The notes beneath the pieces were generated by a model. That model was not told the DNA's origin. It saw only the letters and a list, made by a program, of their open reading frames with translations, and did no database searches. The translations under genes were made by a program, and so were the position numbers. Positions 60,960 to 64,000 of a stretch of 64,000 nucleotides of DNA are shown piece by piece. How positions within the stretch are numbered: position 1 is the first letter of the stretch; every line of letters begins with the position of its first letter. Origin of the DNA: Mesorhizobium japonicum MAFF 303099 (GTDB lineage Bacteria > Pseudomonadota > Alphaproteobacteria > Rhizobiales > Rhizobiaceae); contig NC_002678.2 of the NCBI RefSeq assembly GCF_000009625.1, forward strand, positions 992,001-1,056,000. Reading direction: 5' to 3'.

Positions 60960-61910
60960 TCAGTTCGCCACCGCGCTGGTGTCGGCCAGCGTGGCGACAT
61001 CGGGCGCTTCCTTGATCAGCCCCATTTGCAGCAACAACGCGCCCGCGGTCTTGGAAAAATCCTGGAATTCTTTAGTGAAGAACTGCTGGTTATCGGCCTT
61101 GTCGGCCCATTTCAGGTACTTCGCCGAATCCTCGAATTCCTTGGCCGACTGCTTCACGTCGGCGCCCATGATCTCGTAGGATTTCTGCGGGTCCTTCTTG
61201 ATCAGGTCGAGCGCCTCGAAATAGCTGTCGGCGAGCGCCTTGGCGGCGTCGGGATTGGCCTTGAGGAATTCGGGCGTGCAGCCGACCGTGTCGAGCACCA
61301 TCGGATAGTCGAGAGTGGTCGCCAGTATGTGGCCCTGGTCAGCCTTGTCGCGCACGGCCGAGATGAACGGCTCGTAGGTGACCGCTGCATCGTTCTGGCC
61401 GGCGAGGAAGGCCTGTGCCGCCGCGTCCGGCTCCAGATTGACGACCGTCACATCCTTGGTCGACATGCCGTTCTTGTTCAGCACCCAGGCGAGCAGGAAA
61501 TAGGGCGACGTGCCCGGGGCCGAGGAGGCGACGTTCTTGCCCTTGAGATCGGCGACCGTCTTGATGTCGTTGCGCACGACGATGCCGTCGGCGCCATAGG
61601 ATTTGTCGAGTTGGAAGATCTGCTTGGTGGTCACCCCGCTGGCGTTCCACACCAGCCAGGTCTCGACCGTGGTGGCGGCGCATTGCAGGTCGCCGCTGGC
61701 GATGGCGAGCGGACGGCTGGCCTGCGGCACCTTCTTTAAGGTCACGTCGAGGCCGTGCTTCTCGAAGAGCCCTGCCTGTTTGGCAAGTGTCAGCGGCGCG
61801 AAGCCGGTCCAGCCGCTGATGCCGATGGTGACCGATGTAGCGGCCATCACCGGCGCGGACAGACCGGCGGCAAACGTCAAAGTCGCGGCGAAAACGGCGA
61901 TCCTGTTCAT
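60960..61910 (-). CDS. ABC importer substrate-binding protein (NMT1/SsuA/TauA-like)
   Basis: The 316-aa precursor has a signal peptide (MNRIAVFAATLTFAAGLSAPVMAA) and then VTIGISGWTGFAPLTLAKQAGLFEKHGLDVTLKKV, GDLQCAATTVETWLV and AKGKNVASSAPGTSPYFLLAWVLNKNGM-like segments typical of the NMT1/SsuA family. These proteins bind taurine, alkanesulfonates, nitrate or pyrimidine precursors; the ligand is unknown. The neighbouring regulator and GcvT-type gene suggest an onium compound or a sulfonate. It leads the operon with permease and ATPase. Confidence 0.86.
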   Translation of the reverse strand: MNRIAVFAATLTFAAGLSAPVMAATSVTIGISGWTGFAPLTLAKQAGLFEKHGLDVTLKKVPQASRPLAIASGDLQCAATTVETWLVWNASGVTTKQIFQLDKSYGADGIVVRNDIKTVADLKGKNVASSAPGTSPYFLLAWVLNKNGMSTKDVTVVNLEPDAAAQAFLAGQNDAAVTYEPFISAVRDKADQGHILATTLDYPMVLDTVGCTPEFLKANPDAAKALADSYFEALDLIKKDPQKSYEIMGADVKQSAKEFEDSAKYLKWADKADNQQFFTKEFQDFSKTAGALLLQMGLIKEAPDVATLADTSAVAN

Positions 61911-62120
61911 GTCGGTTCCCCTTTTTTGTGTGGGCGAAATTGTTCACAGACGCCTATCGGCTTGTCAATCAACAGGAACGTGTTCGGCGGCTGCCAGCAG
62001 GCTCACCTCACCACTTACGTTGGGCAGAATTGAAGCCCTGCCCATGGACAGTCGCCGCCACGGCGCTCGGCCGATGAAATGCGATCGTCCTCGTCGTCAC
62101 CGCTGGTTGGCTCGGTCGGC

Positions 62121-62969
62121 TCAGCGACTGTCCAACATCCAATTGCGGTTGCGCCACATTTTCTCGCCGATCTGGCAGTCGGCGGCGGGCTTGTCCTGCG
62201 TCAGCACCACCGGCGGATGATCCGCCTCCTCCGCCGCCCATTGCGGTGAGGCCGGGCCGGCAAGCTCCAGCACCAGCTTGCGGCGGATGGCTTCGGGAAA
62301 TTGCGTCCAGTCATTGACCGGGATCATGAAGGCGCCGGGGCCGCCGATGACGCAGTCGCTGTAGTAGCGGTCAAGATCGTTGACGTCGTAGGCGCCGGAA
62401 AGGCCACCCCGGGTCATCAGCGGCAGGCCGTTGATGACGATGCCTTGTCTGACCACGCCGTCGCGGGTGAGATTGACCGGAGCGCCCTGGTTGTTGGGCC
62501 CGTCGCCGGAAATGTCGATGACCCGCTTGGTCCCCTCATAGCCGCTTTCGGCAAACAGATCGCTGCCGAATTCCAGCGCGCCGGAGATCGAGGTGCGCCG
62601 CGCGCTGTTGGGCGGCTGCGCGGACAATTGCGCGACCACCCGCTCCGCGTCGGCACGGTTGGCGATGACAGTCCATGGCACGATGACGCGCTGCCACGTG
62701 GTGCCGGCCCATTCGACATAGGTGACGGCGATCTTGCCATGGGCGCCATCGGCGATCGCCTGCAGCACATTGTCATGCGTCAGCGCCGCCGCGTAGCCAT
62801 GACGCTGGATCTCGAGTTCGTCCGCCGACATCGACAGCGAAACGTCGACCGCCAGCACGAGCTCGACATCGACCGGCTCATCCGCGCGAGACCCAGGCAT
62901 CAGCCACAACATCAGCGCCAGCGCGGCGCAGCCGGAAAGGAGATGTCTTGCGCGCGACAAAGCAGACAT
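62121..62969 (-). CDS. Exported DUF1194 (vWA-like) protein
   Basis: The 282-aa precursor starts MSALSRARHLLSGCAALALMLWLMPGSRA with a signal peptide, then VDVELVLAVDVSLSMSADELEIQRHGYAAAL, a variant of the vWA metal-binding site, followed by KVAVTYVEWAG-like, TSISGALEFGSDL and RVIDISGDGPNNQGAP. DUF1194 proteins are secreted or periplasmic with unknown role. The start at 62969 is right before the signal peptide; the frame upstream is spurious. The gene lies after the GcvT-type gene's terminator on the same strand. Confidence 0.82.
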   Translation of the reverse strand: MSALSRARHLLSGCAALALMLWLMPGSRADEPVDVELVLAVDVSLSMSADELEIQRHGYAAALTHDNVLQAIADGAHGKIAVTYVEWAGTTWQRVIVPWTVIANRADAERVVAQLSAQPPNSARRTSISGALEFGSDLFAESGYEGTKRVIDISGDGPNNQGAPVNLTRDGVVRQGIVINGLPLMTRGGLSGAYDVNDLDRYYSDCVIGGPGAFMIPVNDWTQFPEAIRRKLVLELAGPASPQWAAEEADHPPVVLTQDKPAADCQIGEKMWRNRNWMLDSR

Positions 62970-63006
62970 GCCGCGAGGGTAAGCGAAAACCACCTGCTTA
63001 AAAAGA

Positions 63007-63035
63007 CAAAAGCCCGGCTCGAAGCCAGGCTTTTG
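63007..63035 (-). terminator. Terminator after the GcvT-type gene (minus strand)
   Basis: The stem CAAAAGCC/GGCTTTTG with an inner GGCT/AGCC is followed on the minus strand by TCTTTTT. It lies about 30 bp beyond the stop of the GcvT-type gene and ahead of the DUF1194 gene. Confidence 0.8.
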
Positions 63036-63063
63036 CAATAAGTCCCGTGGTCCGCCCGACCGA

Positions 63064-64000
63064 TCAGCTGCGCGGCTTGAGGTTCTCCGGGTCATAAAGC
63101 GGCTTGTAGCCGACACCGGCGACTTCGACCGGATAGGTCTCGCCGAAATACTCGACATTGAGCTTGCGACCTTCCTGCGCATACGAATGCGGCAGATAGG
63201 CGAGCGCGATGTTCTTGCCGATCGTCGGGCCATAGGCGACCGAGGTGGTGAAGGAGCGGCGGCCGAGCTCGTCGACCAGCGTTTCCCCGGTGGCCGGGTC
63301 CAGCACCGGCATGGTGCCAACGGGATAACGCGCCACGCCCTTGGAATCGGTGTTTTCGGTCATCACCAGCGTGCACAAAGTCGCCGGCTGGTGCTCGCGC
63401 GCGCGGTATTCAACATGCTTGGCCTTGCCGCAGAAATCGTTCTCTTTGACCTTCGGTCGGGCGAGATCGGCTTCCAGCAGATTGTACTCGGTCAGAAGGT
63501 CGGCATTCTGCAGGCGCAGGCTCTTTTCCATGCGGCGCGTGTTGGCATAGGTCTCGACGCCGAACGGCATGACGCCGGTCGAGCGCAGCGCGTCCCAGAC
63601 GGCCAGGCCGTCCTCATAGCGCATATGCAGTTCCCAGCCCTGCTCGCCGACATAGGAGATGCGGAAAGCGGTGACATCCTTGCCGCCGATCCTGACCGGC
63701 TTGATCGCCGCGAAGGGGAAATTCTCCGGCGAAAGGCCCTCGGGATTCTCGACCACCTTCTTCAAGGTGGTCCGGGCATTCGGACCCCAGATGCCGATGG
63801 TGACGTATTTCTCCGTCACATCGGTGATGGTGGCGTCAAAACCTTTGTCCTGCGCGGTGCGCTGCATATAGCGGAAGTCGCGCGGGCCGGCGTCGGCGCC
63901 GTCGATCACTCGGCAGCGATCGGCCATGCGGATCACGGTGAAGTCGGCGCGCACCATGCCTTCCTCGTCGAGGAAGTGGGTGTAGATGCCCTTGCCGATG
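63064..64000 (-). CDS. GcvT-domain demethylase (dimethylglycine dehydrogenase-type), C-terminal part
   Basis: The frame is open to the window edge, so only the last 312 residues are visible. They form GcvT-type folate-binding domains: GIWGPNARTTLKKV, FRISYVGEQGWELHMRYEDGLAVWDAL, YANTRRMEKSLRLQNADLLTEYNLLEADLARPKVKENDFCGKA and the barrel end FTTSVAYGPTIGKNIALAYLPH. This is the C-terminal half of dimethylglycine/sarcosine dehydrogenase-like enzymes, or a free aminomethyltransferase. It differs clearly from the copy at 29811. Context (GlxA regulator, importer) hints at a quaternary amine or sulfonium pathway. Confidence 0.82.
   Translation of the reverse strand, partial: IGKGIYTHFLDEEGMVRADFTVIRMADRCRVIDGADAGPRDFRYMQRTAQDKGFDATITDVTEKYVTIGIWGPNARTTLKKVVENPEGLSPENFPFAAIKPVRIGGKDVTAFRISYVGEQGWELHMRYEDGLAVWDALRSTGVMPFGVETYANTRRMEKSLRLQNADLLTEYNLLEADLARPKVKENDFCGKAKHVEYRAREHQPATLCTLVMTENTDSKGVARYPVGTMPVLDPATGETLVDELGRRSFTTSVAYGPTIGKNIALAYLPHSYAQEGRKLNVEYFGETYPVEVAGVGYKPLYDPENLKPRS

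Overview
The window looks like chromosomal DNA of a high-GC alphaproteobacterium of the Rhizobiales, most likely Mesorhizobium or a close relative. The grounds are gene content (a bmt-type homocysteine methyltransferase beside MttB, corrinoid-protein and GcvT-type genes, as in Sinorhizobium; several short DUF1127 proteins; an entericidin) and long palindromic intergenic repeats of the kind common in rhizobia. I saw no rRNA or tRNA genes, CRISPR arrays, phage genes or transposases.

Layout. 1-4.5 kb: end of a lipid A acyltransferase gene, a methyltransferase, a coupled ATP-grasp/flavoprotein pair and a secreted L,D-transpeptidase. 4.7-11.2 kb: an M20 amidohydrolase followed by a complete peptide/nickel-type ABC importer, with a 222-bp palindromic repeat between the binding-protein and permease genes. 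11.2-17 kb: TerB-like protein, TauE/SafE permease, AraC regulator with a glyoxalase-fold protein, lipocalin-like protein, and cobQ coupled to a DMSP-lyase-like cupin. 17-28 kb: two valine-degradation genes, a candidate structured RNA, a class III aminotransferase, a prolyl oligopeptidase, an MFS carrier and a phospholipase D-like protein.

28-55 kb is the most distinctive part. It holds two non-pyrrolysine MttB-family methyltransferases, a GcvT/dimethylglycine dehydrogenase-type demethylase, a DddP-like M24 protein with every catalytic residue I could align, and a fatty acid desaturase. It also holds a methionine synthase split into separate genes: homocysteine domain (bmt), corrinoid protein, pterin-binding protein and a reductive activase with an iron-sulfur ferredoxin domain. 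A translationally coupled operon (virulence-factor family, MTHFR C-terminal domain, MetF-like) and a DUF1638 protein complete the set. A perfect palindrome of the same core sequence lies in the promoters of bmt and of the pterin-binding gene, 14 kb apart. The coherent reading is demethylation of quaternary ammonium or sulfonium compounds, with methyl groups carried on B12 and folate and delivered to homocysteine. An ECF sigma factor coupled to a von Willebrand A membrane protein sits in the middle of this region.

55-64 kb: alpha/beta hydrolase, LysR regulator, small proteins, a GlxA-type AraC regulator with a palindrome upstream, a nitrate/sulfonate/taurine-type ABC importer, a DUF1194 protein, and the end of a second GcvT-type gene running off the window.

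Gene identities rest on reading translated proteins and recalled family motifs. No database search was run, and substrates of transporters and methyltransferases are inferred.
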